A stretch of DNA of 64,000 nt from Dyella sp. A6 (lineage in GTDB: Bacteria > Pseudomonadota > Gammaproteobacteria > Xanthomonadales > Rhodanobacteraceae). The notes beneath the pieces are model-generated. The model ran no database searches. It was given only the letters and a program-made list of their open reading frames with translations, and had not been told where the DNA came from. This document shows positions 29,466 through 38,041 of the stretch, in pieces (positions within the stretch are counted from its first letter, which is position 1; each line of letters opens with the position of its first letter). The stretch is from positions 1,674,001 through 1,738,000 of the forward strand of contig NZ_CP132911.1 in NCBI RefSeq assembly GCF_036320485.1, given 5' to 3'. The translations under genes were made by a program, and so were the position numbers.

Positions 29466-31280
29466 ATGAAGACTCGTCGTGATTTCCTGACCCAGGCGCC
29501 GCTTGGCCTGCTGGGTGCGGTGGTGGCCGGTAGTGCGGTGGCACAGACAGCGGGGGAGAATCCACCCCAGGCTGCGCCACCACCGGGTTCACCGGGCACG
29601 TTTGATGCCGCGCCGCCGGTTGGTCCGAAGTTGACTACCGCTACGTTTGCCGAGGCCGAGAAGCTGGCGCAGGTGAGCATGACCGAGGCGCAGCGGCAGA
29701 TGGCGGTGACCAGTTGGCCCACGTCGATGGCTGGCCTGCTGGAACGCCGCACCGGCCCGCGCAAGGTGGCATTGCATGAAGGGCTGGCCCCGGCCACTAC
29801 CTGGTTTCCCGAGCTTGGGCGTGCGCATGTCGGCCCGTCGCGCGACCGCTTTCTGCCTGCGCCGGTGCCGGTGCGTGCCTTGCCTGCAAAGGACGACGAC
29901 ATCGCCTTTGCCAGTGTGGGCCAGCTTGGCCAGTGGATACGCACGCGCAAGCTCAGCTCGACCCGCCTGACGAAGATCTACCTGGAACGGCTGAAGCGTT
30001 TCGATGCGGAACTGCTGTGCGTGATCACGCTGTGCGAGGAACACGCGCTGGCGCAGGCGGCGCAGGCCGACAAGGAAATTGCCGCAGGCCATTACCGCGG
30101 TCCGCTGCATGGTATTCCGTGGGGTGCCAAGGACCTGCTGGACACGGCGGGCATCCGCACCACCTACGGCGCCGAGCCATTCCGTCACCGGGTGCCGAAG
30201 GACAATGCGGCGGTGGTGCGCAAGCTCGACCAGGCAGGCGCGGTGCTGGTGGCCAAGCTGAGCCTGGGTGCGCTGGCGCTCAACGACATCTGGTTTGGTG
30301 GCCAGACCAAAAACCCGTGGTTGCTGCAGGAAGGTTCGTCCGGTTCCAGTGCCGGTCCGGCATCGGCCACGGCGGCGGGCCTGGTGGCCTTTGCGGTGGG
30401 TAGCGAAACCCAGGGCAGCATCATCAGCCCGTGCATGCGTTGCGGCACCACCGGCCTGCGTCCGACCTACGGCCGCGTACCGCGCACCGGTGCCATGACA
30501 CTGTGCTGGACGATGGACAAGCTGGGCCCGATCGCGCGCACGGTGGAAGACACCCTGCTGGTGCTGCATGCAATCAGCGGTGTGGACGCGGGCGACACGG
30601 CGAGCGTGCCGGCGCACCTGGATTACGACGCCGCCGCTTCGATCAAGGGCCTGAAGGTGGGTTATTTCCCTGCATGGATGAAGCAGGCCCCGGCAACCGA
30701 ACTGGACCGCAAGGCGCTGGAGCAGTTGCGTGAACTGGGGTTGGTGCCCACCGAGGTGTCACTGCCGGACTGGCCGTACGACGACCTCAACCTGCTGCTG
30801 TTTGCCGAGTCCGCTGCCGCGTTCGAGGAGCTGACGTTGACCGGCGCAGCCGACCACATGCGGGTGCAGACGCCGGACGCCTGGCCGAACACGTTCCGCG
30901 AATCGCGCTTCCTGTCGGCGGTGGATTACGTGCAGGCCGACCGCATGCGCCGCCGCGTGGCGATGGAGATGGAGCGCGTGATGGGCGAGGTCGACCTGCT
31001 GCTGGTGCCGTCGCTGCGTGACGAGATGATGGTGATTTCCAACATGACCGGCCAGCCCTCGTTGACCCTGCGTACGGGTTTCGTGGAAGTGGACCAGATA
31101 CGCAGCGACTGGGCACCGAATCCGCAGCATCCGCGACCGAAGCTGGCCAAGCCGCATCGCGTGCCTTACGGCGTCACGCTGATCGGACGGTTGTTCGACG
31201 AGGGGACGCTGGGGCGCGTTGGTGCCGCACTGGAAGCGAAGGTGGCTGTTGCCGGCGAACGGCCGCCGCGTTTTGCCTGA
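29466..31280 (+). CDS. Tat-exported amidase-signature hydrolase
   Basis: A 604-residue amidase-signature family enzyme. ATG 29466 is chosen because GGGGAG precedes it and the Tat signal MKTRRDFLTQAPLGLLGAVV starts there. The Ser-cisSer-Lys triad is visible: WGAKDLLDTAG (Lys, about residue 221), EGSSGSSAGPASA (cis-Ser region) and VGSETQGSIISP (nucleophilic Ser, about 315-320). The family hydrolyses C-N amide bonds; substrate cannot be deduced. Export suggests a periplasmic substrate. It is monocistronic here, followed by a hairpin. Confidence 0.88.
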   Translation: MKTRRDFLTQAPLGLLGAVVAGSAVAQTAGENPPQAAPPPGSPGTFDAAPPVGPKLTTATFAEAEKLAQVSMTEAQRQMAVTSWPTSMAGLLERRTGPRKVALHEGLAPATTWFPELGRAHVGPSRDRFLPAPVPVRALPAKDDDIAFASVGQLGQWIRTRKLSSTRLTKIYLERLKRFDAELLCVITLCEEHALAQAAQADKEIAAGHYRGPLHGIPWGAKDLLDTAGIRTTYGAEPFRHRVPKDNAAVVRKLDQAGAVLVAKLSLGALALNDIWFGGQTKNPWLLQEGSSGSSAGPASATAAGLVAFAVGSETQGSIISPCMRCGTTGLRPTYGRVPRTGAMTLCWTMDKLGPIARTVEDTLLVLHAISGVDAGDTASVPAHLDYDAAASIKGLKVGYFPAWMKQAPATELDRKALEQLRELGLVPTEVSLPDWPYDDLNLLLFAESAAAFEELTLTGAADHMRVQTPDAWPNTFRESRFLSAVDYVQADRMRRRVAMEMERVMGEVDLLLVPSLRDEMMVISNMTGQPSLTLRTGFVEVDQIRSDWAPNPQHPRPKLAKPHRVPYGVTLIGRLFDEGTLGRVGAALEAKVAVAGERPPRFA

Positions 31281-31293
31281 CGTTTCGCCTGAA

Positions 31294-31319
31294 GCAAGGC
31301 GGCGTTGCCGCCGCCTTGC
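31294..31319. terminator. Hairpin between convergent amidase and peroxiredoxin genes
   Basis: A perfect 10-bp stem (GCAAGGCGGC with GCCGCCTTGC) and a 6-nt loop lies between the two convergent genes, about 14 nt after the amidase stop. There is no T-run on either side, so it may be a weak or bidirectional terminator. Confidence 0.5.
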
Positions 31320-31353
31320 GTGACTGCCGTAGTGTGTGGGGTCGCTGCCGACC

Positions 31354-31905
31354 TCACATGCCGCCGGTCTTGTGCTCCAACGCCTCGACGGCCTTCAGCG
31401 TGTTCTCGATGTGCTTGTTCGGGCTCAGGTCGGAATAGCTGTAGGTGATCTTGCCGGAGGGTGCGATCACGTACGACGTGCGGTTGGACCAGCCCGGACG
31501 GATGAACAGGGTCGCGTCGTAGGTCTTGGCGATCTTGGCACCCTTGTCGGCAGCCACCGGGAATTTGCCGCTGCAGTACGCGGTCTCCTTCGAGAAGATG
31601 GCCAGCTGGTCGAGGTTGCCGGCGGTCACGCCGATCACCGTGGCATGCAGCGCCTTGAACTTGTCGATGGCCTGCGAGAACAGGTGCGCCTCGATATCGC
31701 AGCCGGCGGTGTGCGGAGCAGGGAAGAAGTACAGCACCACCGGGCCCTGCTTCAGTGCCTTGTCCAGGTTGAAGGTGAACGGGTGGCCGTCGAGGAAGGC
31801 CGGCGCGGTGAAATCGGGCGCTTGCGTGCCTGGCTTGAGGGCGGCATGGGCACTGGCCGTAACGCCAAGCAGGCCGACCAGCGCGATCGTGTAGATGGAC
31901 TTCAT
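31354..31905 (-). CDS. Exported peroxiredoxin (AhpC/TSA, BCP-like)
   Basis: A 183-residue thioredoxin-fold peroxidase with a signal peptide (IYTIALVGLLGVTASAHA), so it acts in the periplasm. The core reads PGTQAPDFTAPAFLDGHPF, VVLYFFPAPHTAGCDIEAHL (peroxidatic Cys, in place of the usual TPGC) and VIGVTAGNLDQL, followed by IFSKETAYCSGKFPVAAD, where a second Cys could resolve the disulfide. The residue before the catalytic Gly-Cys pair is Ala, not Pro. Length fits BCP/PrxQ proteins. It is transcribed toward the amidase gene. Confidence 0.88.
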   Translation of the reverse strand: MKSIYTIALVGLLGVTASAHAALKPGTQAPDFTAPAFLDGHPFTFNLDKALKQGPVVLYFFPAPHTAGCDIEAHLFSQAIDKFKALHATVIGVTAGNLDQLAIFSKETAYCSGKFPVAADKGAKIAKTYDATLFIRPGWSNRTSYVIAPSGKITYSYSDLSPNKHIENTLKAVEALEHKTGGM

Positions 31906-32188
31906 GGTGATCCGGGCTCCATGGTCGAAAATTGGATCGTGCCCACCTTCCAGATGATGCTTCGCCTGGAGGCGTGCACGGCGCCGGCTTGGGATGCCCG
32001 CGTCGATCGTTGTACGCGACCGGCGTGGTTTCGGATGCGTCGTTCGCCGACTGGGAAGGCTGTGACTGCGGGTCCTGTGGCAGGGCTGTCCGTCGGCATG
32101 ACGGGCAGTGGCTGCAACGGCGAACTATACACCGGCGACGAATCGTTTTTGGGGTGTTATAAGGTGATGCGTTTACGCATCCAGAGAG

Positions 32189-33106
32189 ATGAGTTGCCGT
32201 ATGACTCAGGCGTGGCACAACCCGGCATGCATGGTTGCAGCGGGACAGGGGGAAAGTGGTCGGCGGGTGCGTCGCGGCTCGTATCGCATGCGTCTCGCGA
32301 TGGGCTTGGGGGTGCTGGCGGGTGCCGTCTCGCCGGTTTTTGCCGCAGGCATGCAGGCGTCGCCGCATGCATGGCATGAGCATGCACACCACAAGAAGCA
32401 CAACCCCAACGTCCTGTGGCACCTGATCAGCAAGTGCAGGGCGTCGGCGCTCCGCGTGGGCTACCCGCCGCACCCCTGTGTCGAAGTGGACGACCCGATG
32501 CATCCGGCCGAAGGCTACGGCGTCCTGAAGGACCTGGCCGGCCGCTATCAGTATCTGGTCATGCCGCTGGCGCGCATCACCGGCATCGAGAGCCCGCTGT
32601 TGCTGGCGCCTGCAGCGCCGAATTACTTCGCCGATGCATGGCCTGCGCGCCTGTACGTGGAAGCGGCGCTGCATCACCGCGTGCCGCGTGATCAACTGGC
32701 GCTGGTGGTGAACTCCATCGATGGCCGTTCGCAGAACCAGCTGCATATCCATGTGGACTGCATCAAGCCCAGCGTGCACCAGGCGCTGCTGGACATGCGC
32801 GCCAGCCTGACCACGCAGTGGCAACCCCTGCCCAGGCCATTGCCGCCAAACGGACATCACTATGTGGCGCGCTGGGTCGACGGCGCGACGCTGTCGGTGA
32901 ATCCGTTCAAGTCGTTGGCCGCGTCCCTGCCTGCGGGCGATCGCATGGCCCTGCACAGCCTGATCGCGGTGGGCGCGTATGCCGCCGACGGCAAGCCGGG
33001 CTTCATCCTGTTGAGTGGTCGAGTCAACAAGCGCACCGGCGACGTCGGCAGCGGTGACGAACTGCATGACCTGAGCTGCGCGATCGCTACGTCGCACGGG
33101 CATTGA
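32189..33106 (+). CDS. CDP-diacylglycerol pyrophosphatase-like protein
   Basis: A protein of up to 305 residues resembling Cdh, which cleaves CDP-diacylglycerol to phosphatidate and CMP. The family core is LWHLISKCRASALRVGYP, CVEVD, GRYQYLVMPLARITGIESP and the HIT-like SQNQLHIHVDCIKP, with NVLW preceding. The start is uncertain: ATG 32189 gives a long N-region, whereas ATG 32288 would put a signal-like segment (RLAMGLGVLAGAVSPVFAAG) right at the N-terminus. The mature protein is predicted periplasmic or membrane-bound. It precedes the molybdenum cluster but has no clear link to it. Confidence 0.82.
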   Translation: MSCRMTQAWHNPACMVAAGQGESGRRVRRGSYRMRLAMGLGVLAGAVSPVFAAGMQASPHAWHEHAHHKKHNPNVLWHLISKCRASALRVGYPPHPCVEVDDPMHPAEGYGVLKDLAGRYQYLVMPLARITGIESPLLLAPAAPNYFADAWPARLYVEAALHHRVPRDQLALVVNSIDGRSQNQLHIHVDCIKPSVHQALLDMRASLTTQWQPLPRPLPPNGHHYVARWVDGATLSVNPFKSLAASLPAGDRMALHSLIAVGAYAADGKPGFILLSGRVNKRTGDVGSGDELHDLSCAIATSHGH

Positions 33107-33428
33107 TGTCCACGATCAGCGGTCGCCTCGACACGCTCGGCACAAGGCTCGCCCCACGTGACGCCTGTGGTTCCTGATCCGGCGGCCGCGGCGATAAGAT
33201 GCCCGGCAGGCGGCGGGCTTGTCCGGCCGTCGGATACCAACGCGGAACGGGACCGGTTGGCGGGCTGATGCATGCTGCGGATCATGTCCTCGACCAGACC
33301 ATCCGACATGCCATCCGGTAGGCGGGAAAGCATGATGACTACCCCCATCGAGGTGTTCGCTGCACATGGCACGGCCGTACGCCGAGCCGTCGCGCGCGCG
33401 GCACGAATGGGGGCGACGGGAGACTGAC
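33107..33428. other. Intergenic region upstream of moaE
   Basis: No gene is supported in these 322 nt. The frame of moaE is open to an ATG at 33366, but the GTG at 33429 has the better ribosome binding site (GGGAG, 33418-33422). Several G+C-rich inverted segments are present, but no riboswitch architecture like the one before moaA was recognised. The promoter of the molybdenum cluster should lie here. Confidence 0.4.
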
Positions 33429-33938
33429 GTGGAATCGTTGCATGTAGCCGTGGTGGAGCGCCGGGTGGCCCGGCTGGATGTGGCCGCCGCGCTGGATTTC
33501 GTCTCGGACCGCCGGTTCGGCGGCATCGCCACCTTCATCGGGCATGTGCGCGAGCACAATCTCGGGCGGGTGGTGACCGGTATCAGTTACGACCTGTTCG
33601 AGCCGCTGGCATTGCGCACCTTCCGCGCCATCTACGAGCGTGCGCTGGCCGAGGTCGGCGCGCCGCTGAAGCTGTATGTCGCCCATGCGAAGGGCGATCT
33701 GGGCATCGGCGACCCCGCGGTGGTCGTGGCCGCCGGCACGCCGCATCGCGACGAGGCATTCCGGGCCTGCCGCATGGCCATCGAGGCGGTGAAGCACGAG
33801 GCTCCGATCTGGAAACAGGAGCATTATGTGGACGGCGACAGCGCCTGGAGCGAAGGCTGTTCGCTTTGCGAGGAACAGCGTGAGAGCGAGCGCGCCGGTG
33901 CGGCCCATGGCGAGTCGGGTCTTGATCACCATCATTGA
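33429..33938 (+). CDS. moaE: Molybdopterin synthase catalytic subunit MoaE
   Basis: A 169-residue protein; GTG 33429 is preferred (GGGAG six bases upstream) over an ATG 21 codons earlier. With MoaD it transfers two sulfurs to cPMP to make molybdopterin. Family motifs: FGGIATFIGHVREHNLGR, ISYDLFEPLA, AHAKGDLGIGD, VVAAGTPHRDEAFRACR and KHEAPIWKQEHY, the last with the active-site lysines. A His-rich tail ends the protein. Its partner MoaD is encoded about 14 kb downstream in the same direction. Confidence 0.95.
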   Translation: MESLHVAVVERRVARLDVAAALDFVSDRRFGGIATFIGHVREHNLGRVVTGISYDLFEPLALRTFRAIYERALAEVGAPLKLYVAHAKGDLGIGDPAVVVAAGTPHRDEAFRACRMAIEAVKHEAPIWKQEHYVDGDSAWSEGCSLCEEQRESERAGAAHGESGLDHHH

Positions 33939-33995
33939 GGTTTCGGGTCGGGTGTCTGTCGTGGTTGCCGATCCCGGCGTTTGCGAGGTAAGGAT

Positions 33996-34907
33996 GTGAG
34001 CCGGTCCAGTCGCTGGGTACGCTGTTGGATACCGCTTCTGTTGCTGCTGGGCGCGACGTCGCTGGCCCGCGACACGCCGGCCTTGCGGGTGGCCTATGCC
34101 GGCTCGATGGGCGTGGTGATGGATCAGGCATTGGGGCCAGCCTTCGCCAAGGCGCATCAGGCCAGCTATCAGGGCATGGGACAGGGTTCGTATGCGTTGG
34201 CGCGGCTGCTGGCGGGGCGGCGCCTTCAGGCCGATGTATTCGTGGGCGTCACGCCGGGGCCGATGCAGGTGCTGCGCCGGGCCGGCCTGTCGACCATGGC
34301 GGTGCCGGTGGCCAGTACGCGCATGGTGATCATCTACAACCCGGCCAGCCGCTTCGCCGCCGATTTCGCCGCCGCGGCACGGGGGGCCAAACCCTGGTAC
34401 CAGGTGCTGCGTGAGCCCGGACTGCGGCTCGGACGGACCGACCCGGCGGTGGACCCGCAGGGTGCCAATGCCTTGCTGACACTGCAGTTGGCCGCCCGCT
34501 ATTACCACCAGCCCGGGTTGCTGCACGAGCTGGCGGGGGCGCTGCAGAACCCGCGCCAGATCTTCACCGAGGCCTCGCTCATGTCGCGGCTGGAGGCCGG
34601 CCAGATCGATGCCGCCATCGGCTATGCCAGTGCCGCCCATTCGCACCACCTGCCGACGATCCGGTTGCCGGCCGAGATCGATCTGGCCGACCCCGCGATG
34701 CAGGCCGGCTGGTACGCACACGCGCAGCTGACCCTGGCGGACGGGAAGGTGCTCGCTGCGCAGCCGCTGGTGTTCTACGCCACCGTACCGGGCAATGCAC
34801 GGCATCCGGCCCTGGGACATGACTTCGTGCAGCTGCTGCAGAGCGCTCAGGGCCAGGCGATGCTTCGCCAGCACGGTTACGGCCCTCCGCATGGCGGCGA
34901 TCTGTGA
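33996..34907 (+). CDS. modA: Molybdate/tungstate ABC transporter substrate-binding protein
   Basis: A 303-residue periplasmic protein with a signal peptide (CWIPLLLLLGATSLARDTPA). GTG 33996 follows AAGGA. The mature start LRVAYAGSMGVVMDQALGPA resembles WtpA/ModA proteins, and LQADVFVGVTPGPMQVL and RLGRTDPAVDPQGANALLTL are typical of the oxyanion-binding folds. Context (permease and ATPase downstream, Moco genes around) makes molybdate or tungstate the likely ligand. WtpA-like is an alternative naming. It overlaps the permease gene by four bases. Confidence 0.88.
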   Translation: MSRSSRWVRCWIPLLLLLGATSLARDTPALRVAYAGSMGVVMDQALGPAFAKAHQASYQGMGQGSYALARLLAGRRLQADVFVGVTPGPMQVLRRAGLSTMAVPVASTRMVIIYNPASRFAADFAAAARGAKPWYQVLREPGLRLGRTDPAVDPQGANALLTLQLAARYYHQPGLLHELAGALQNPRQIFTEASLMSRLEAGQIDAAIGYASAAHSHHLPTIRLPAEIDLADPAMQAGWYAHAQLTLADGKVLAAQPLVFYATVPGNARHPALGHDFVQLLQSAQGQAMLRQHGYGPPHGGDL

Positions 34908-35686
34908 CACCTGCATCCGGCTTGCGGCGATGGCGTCTGCCATGGGTATCGCTGATCGCGGCTTTGGCGCTGGTCGTGCTGGCCACGCCGTTCGCCGGCC
35001 TGCTGTTTGCCACCGGCTGGCGTCACTTCGGGTTCGCTGCCGGCGATGGCGATGCGGTCGTGGTGTCGTTCGGCTACAGCCTGCTGGCGATGCTGCCGAT
35101 CGTGCTGCTGGGAACGCCGCTGGCCTGGTGGCTGGCGCGGCATCGCATGCGCGGGCAATGGCTGATCGACGCGCTGCTGCTGTTGGCATTGCTGACCCCG
35201 CCACTGGCGCTGGGCCTGCTGCTGAGCAGTGTGTACGGGCCTTACGGATCGATCGGCGGCCTGCTCGAACATGCGGGCCTGCTGCTGACCAATTCGCCTG
35301 CTGCCTTCGTGATGGCGCAGTTCTACGCGGCGCTGCCGTATTACGTGGTGGCGGCGCGGGCCGCGTTCGAGGGCGTGCCGCGCGAGCTTGAACAGATCGC
35401 GCAGACGCTGGGGCATTCGCCCTGGCGCAGCTTCGTCCATGTCAGCCTGCCGCTGTCGCGGCTGGGGCTGGCGGCGGCGCTGGCACTGGCCTGGGTTCGT
35501 GCGCTGGGCGAGTTCGGCGTGGTGCTGATCGTGGCCTATTACCCGCAGGGCATTCCGGTGAAGCTGTGGGTCAACCTGCAGGACATCGGACTGCAGGCGG
35601 TCTATCCGTTGTTGTGGGTGTTCTTTCTGGTGGCGCTGCCGTTGCCGCTGGTGCTTGGCCTGGCCGTGCGCAGGCGGCTGGCCTGA
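34904..35686 (+). CDS. modB: Molybdate ABC transporter permease
   Basis: A 260-residue inner-membrane permease with about five or six hydrophobic segments and the cytoplasmic EAA loop RELEQIAQTLGHSPWRSFVHVSLP (positions about 165-188) that docks the ATPase. It starts at GTG overlapping the binding-protein stop, and its stop overlaps the ATPase start by one base (TGATG). Arrangement and order are those of modABC/wtpABC importers. Confidence 0.92.
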   Translation: MTPASGLRRWRLPWVSLIAALALVVLATPFAGLLFATGWRHFGFAAGDGDAVVVSFGYSLLAMLPIVLLGTPLAWWLARHRMRGQWLIDALLLLALLTPPLALGLLLSSVYGPYGSIGGLLEHAGLLLTNSPAAFVMAQFYAALPYYVVAARAAFEGVPRELEQIAQTLGHSPWRSFVHVSLPLSRLGLAAALALAWVRALGEFGVVLIVAYYPQGIPVKLWVNLQDIGLQAVYPLLWVFFLVALPLPLVLGLAVRRRLA

Positions 35687-36687
35687 TGCGCATCGACTAC
35701 CGCATCGAACGACCTGTCCGGCTGGAAGCCTGTTTCGACGTGCAGGGTTTCACGGTGCTGCTGGGCACCAGTGGCGAGGGCAAGTCGTTGTTGCTGCGTG
35801 CCATCGCCGGCCTTTTGCCGGCCGACGGCGAGCCGTTCGGCGGCCTGCCGGTGCAGCGTCGCGCCGTGGGCTACCTGCCGCAGGGGCATGCCTTGTTTCC
35901 GCATCTGCGCGCCTGGCAGAACGTGGCGTTTGCGTTGAGCGGGCCGCAGCGCCGCGCGCAGGCGATGAGCTGGCTGGAACGTGTCGGCATGGCGGACCTG
36001 GCCGAACACTGGCCGGCGATGCTGTCCGGTGGTCAGCAGCAGCGTGTGGCACTGGCACGGGCACTTGCCCGACAACCCCGCCTGCTGCTGCTGGATGAGC
36101 CGACCTCGGCGCTCGACCCCGCCACCCGCGACGAGGTGATCGCCGAGCTGATCGCCGAGGTGCACCAGCTCGGCATCCCTGCGCTGGCGGTCAGCCACGA
36201 CCCCGAGCTGGCCAGTGTGGCGGACCGGCTGGTGTTGATGCACCGTCGTCGCATCGTGCAGATCGGCCCTCCGGACGAGGTGTACGCGCAGCCTGCCAGC
36301 GCGGCCGTCGCCCGCTTGCTGGGACTGCGCAACATCCAGCGCGGACGCATCATCGACGAGGACGGTGCGCGGTTGTTGCATTGGCCGGAAGCCAACGTGA
36401 CCCTGCCGGTCGATACGGCATGGCCGGCGGGTACGCTGGTCGACTGGCACGTGGCGCCCACCGCCATCGGTGTGTTCGACGCGCATGCCGCGCCGACGGG
36501 GGCAGTGGCCGCCGTACCCGAGCTGCGGCAGATCAGTGCCCACGGCTGCTACTTCGGCCTACGCTGCGGGCAGGCGAGGGCATGGGTCCGGTTGCCGGTG
36601 GCGCAGCACATGCCCGCATCGCCCGCACTGGTCTTTCCGCCGTCCGCCATCCGCTGCTGGCCGGTCGAACCCGATCGGGCCGACTGA
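35686..36687 (+). CDS. modC: Molybdate ABC transporter ATP-binding protein
   Basis: A 333-residue ATPase starting at the ATG that overlaps the permease stop. Walker A is LGTSGEGKSLLLRAIAGLL (with GTSGEGKS), the Q-loop area VGYLPQGHALFPHL, the signature LSGGQQQRVALARAL and Walker B LLLLDEPTSALDP. The roughly 100-residue C-terminal part after the ATPase core may be a regulatory TOBE/MOP-like domain, though I could not confirm it. It energises molybdate import together with the two upstream proteins. Confidence 0.93.
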   Translation: MRIDYRIERPVRLEACFDVQGFTVLLGTSGEGKSLLLRAIAGLLPADGEPFGGLPVQRRAVGYLPQGHALFPHLRAWQNVAFALSGPQRRAQAMSWLERVGMADLAEHWPAMLSGGQQQRVALARALARQPRLLLLDEPTSALDPATRDEVIAELIAEVHQLGIPALAVSHDPELASVADRLVLMHRRRIVQIGPPDEVYAQPASAAVARLLGLRNIQRGRIIDEDGARLLHWPEANVTLPVDTAWPAGTLVDWHVAPTAIGVFDAHAAPTGAVAAVPELRQISAHGCYFGLRCGQARAWVRLPVAQHMPASPALVFPPSAIRCWPVEPDRAD

Positions 36688-36778
36688 CCCTTCCGCGCAC
36701 AGACGCCTGGGCGCGCAGTTGGCACGTGGCCGCGTGTTTTCGCGACGCTGGCCGATGCGATTGTCCTACACTGCCGGC

Positions 36779-37942
36779 ATGCCCATGCAGACCGATCGTG
36801 AGAGCTGGCTGGCCGCACTGCGCGCGTCCGTCCCGTGTGTCGAACCTTCACAAGCCCTGGCCCTGCAGGCGCAGGGCGCGCTGCTGATCGACGTCCGCGA
36901 GGATGGCGAACGTGCCGCCGGGTCGCCCGCGGGCGCGCTGGGACTGTCGCGCGGCTATCTCGAATTGCGCATCGAGGCGCTCGAACCCGATCGTCACCGT
37001 CCGCTGCTCGCGCTGTGCGGCAGCGGTACGCGGTCGTTGCTGGCGGCCGAAACACTGCAGCGGCTGGGTTACCGTTCCGTCCACTCGGTCGACGGGGGCT
37101 TCGAACGCTGGAAGGCGGAAGGGCTCCCGGTCACGCGGGGCGGGCTCGATGCGGATGCCGCCGAGCGCTACGCACGACAGCTGCGCCTGCCGCAGATCGG
37201 CGAAGCCGGCCAGGCCCAACTGGGGCGTGCCCGGGTAGCCTTGCTGGGTGCCGGTGGGCTGGGTTCGCCGGCGGCGCTCTACCTCGCGGCGGCCGGCATC
37301 GGCCACATCACCCTGATCGACGACGACCGCGTGGAGCGTTCCAACCTGCATCGTCAGGTCGTGCATGCCGAGGCGCGGGTTGGCATGCTCAAGACCGAAT
37401 CCGCGCGCATGACGCTGGCGGCACTGAACCCGCGCGTGCATATCGATACGCGGGCCGAACGACTGCAGGCTGCCAATGTGGAAAGCCTGCTGGCAGGCCA
37501 CGACGTGGTGATCGACGGCGCTGACAACTTCGCCGCGCGCTATCTGCTTGCCGCTGCATCGCGGCAGTTGGGCCTGCCGCTGGTGTATGGCGCGGTGGAA
37601 CGCTTCAGCGGGCAGATCAGCGTGTTCGATCCGCGTCGTGCGGAGTCGCCGTGCTACCGCTGCCTTTTCCCCGAACTACCGGCGGCAGCCGATGCGCCGA
37701 ACTGCAGCGAAGCGGGGGTGCTCGGCGTGCTGCCAGGTATCGTCGGGCTGCTGCAGGCCACCGAGACGATCAAGCTGCTGCTTGATGCCGGCACACCGCT
37801 GGTGGGGCGGTTGCTGTCCTTCGATGCGCTGGAGATGCGTTTCCGCGAGACGCGATTGTCGCGCGACCCCGAGTGCCCGGGCTGTGGTCCACAGGCGGTG
37901 TCTGCGGGCTATGCGGACACGGACGGCGCTTGTGCGACCTGA
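36779..37942 (+). CDS. moeB: Rhodanese-MoeB adenylyltransferase fusion
   Basis: A 387-residue protein. Residues about 1-120 are a rhodanese domain (LLIDVREDGERAAGSPAGAL, LCGSGTRSLLAAETLQRLGY with the persulfide-type Cys). Residues about 130-387 are the ThiF/MoeB adenylating domain (YARQLRLPQIGEAGQ, ALLGAGGLGSPAALYLAAAG, DDDRVERSNLHRQ) with zinc-binding CYRC and CPGC pairs. It activates the MoaD C-terminus; the rhodanese part could supply the sulfur directly. ATG 36779 is chosen to include the whole rhodanese domain; an ATG two codons later is equally possible. Confidence 0.9.
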   Translation: MPMQTDRESWLAALRASVPCVEPSQALALQAQGALLIDVREDGERAAGSPAGALGLSRGYLELRIEALEPDRHRPLLALCGSGTRSLLAAETLQRLGYRSVHSVDGGFERWKAEGLPVTRGGLDADAAERYARQLRLPQIGEAGQAQLGRARVALLGAGGLGSPAALYLAAAGIGHITLIDDDRVERSNLHRQVVHAEARVGMLKTESARMTLAALNPRVHIDTRAERLQAANVESLLAGHDVVIDGADNFAARYLLAAASRQLGLPLVYGAVERFSGQISVFDPRRAESPCYRCLFPELPAAADAPNCSEAGVLGVLPGIVGLLQATETIKLLLDAGTPLVGRLLSFDALEMRFRETRLSRDPECPGCGPQAVSAGYADTDGACAT

Positions 37943-37955
37943 GCATGCGTCCGGT

Positions 37956-37983
37956 GGCGAACGATCGGGCGCGATCGTTCGCC
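37956..37983. terminator. Perfect 12-bp hairpin between moeB and xdhC
   Basis: GGCGAACGATCG (37956-37967) pairs with CGATCGTTCGCC (37972-37983) around a GGCG tetraloop. It lies 14 nt after the moeB stop and 59 nt before xdhC. No T-run follows, so it may be an RNA-stabilising or attenuating structure rather than a full terminator; the palindrome CGATCG could also be a protein site. Confidence 0.5.
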
Positions 37984-38041
37984 GGCATGGCATGGTTCAC
38001 TTCGAGCAGAATCAATTCGAGCACGATCACGGTGTTGTCTG

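Noticed and set aside
31166..33103. 645-codon minus-strand frame across the peroxiredoxin and Cdh-like genes
   Set aside because: It crosses several real genes in both orientations and shows no family motif; a G+C-driven shadow.
33107..33428. A second Moco riboswitch before moaE
   Set aside because: The region has inverted repeats but no closing helix enclosing ordered hairpins as in the moaA leader.
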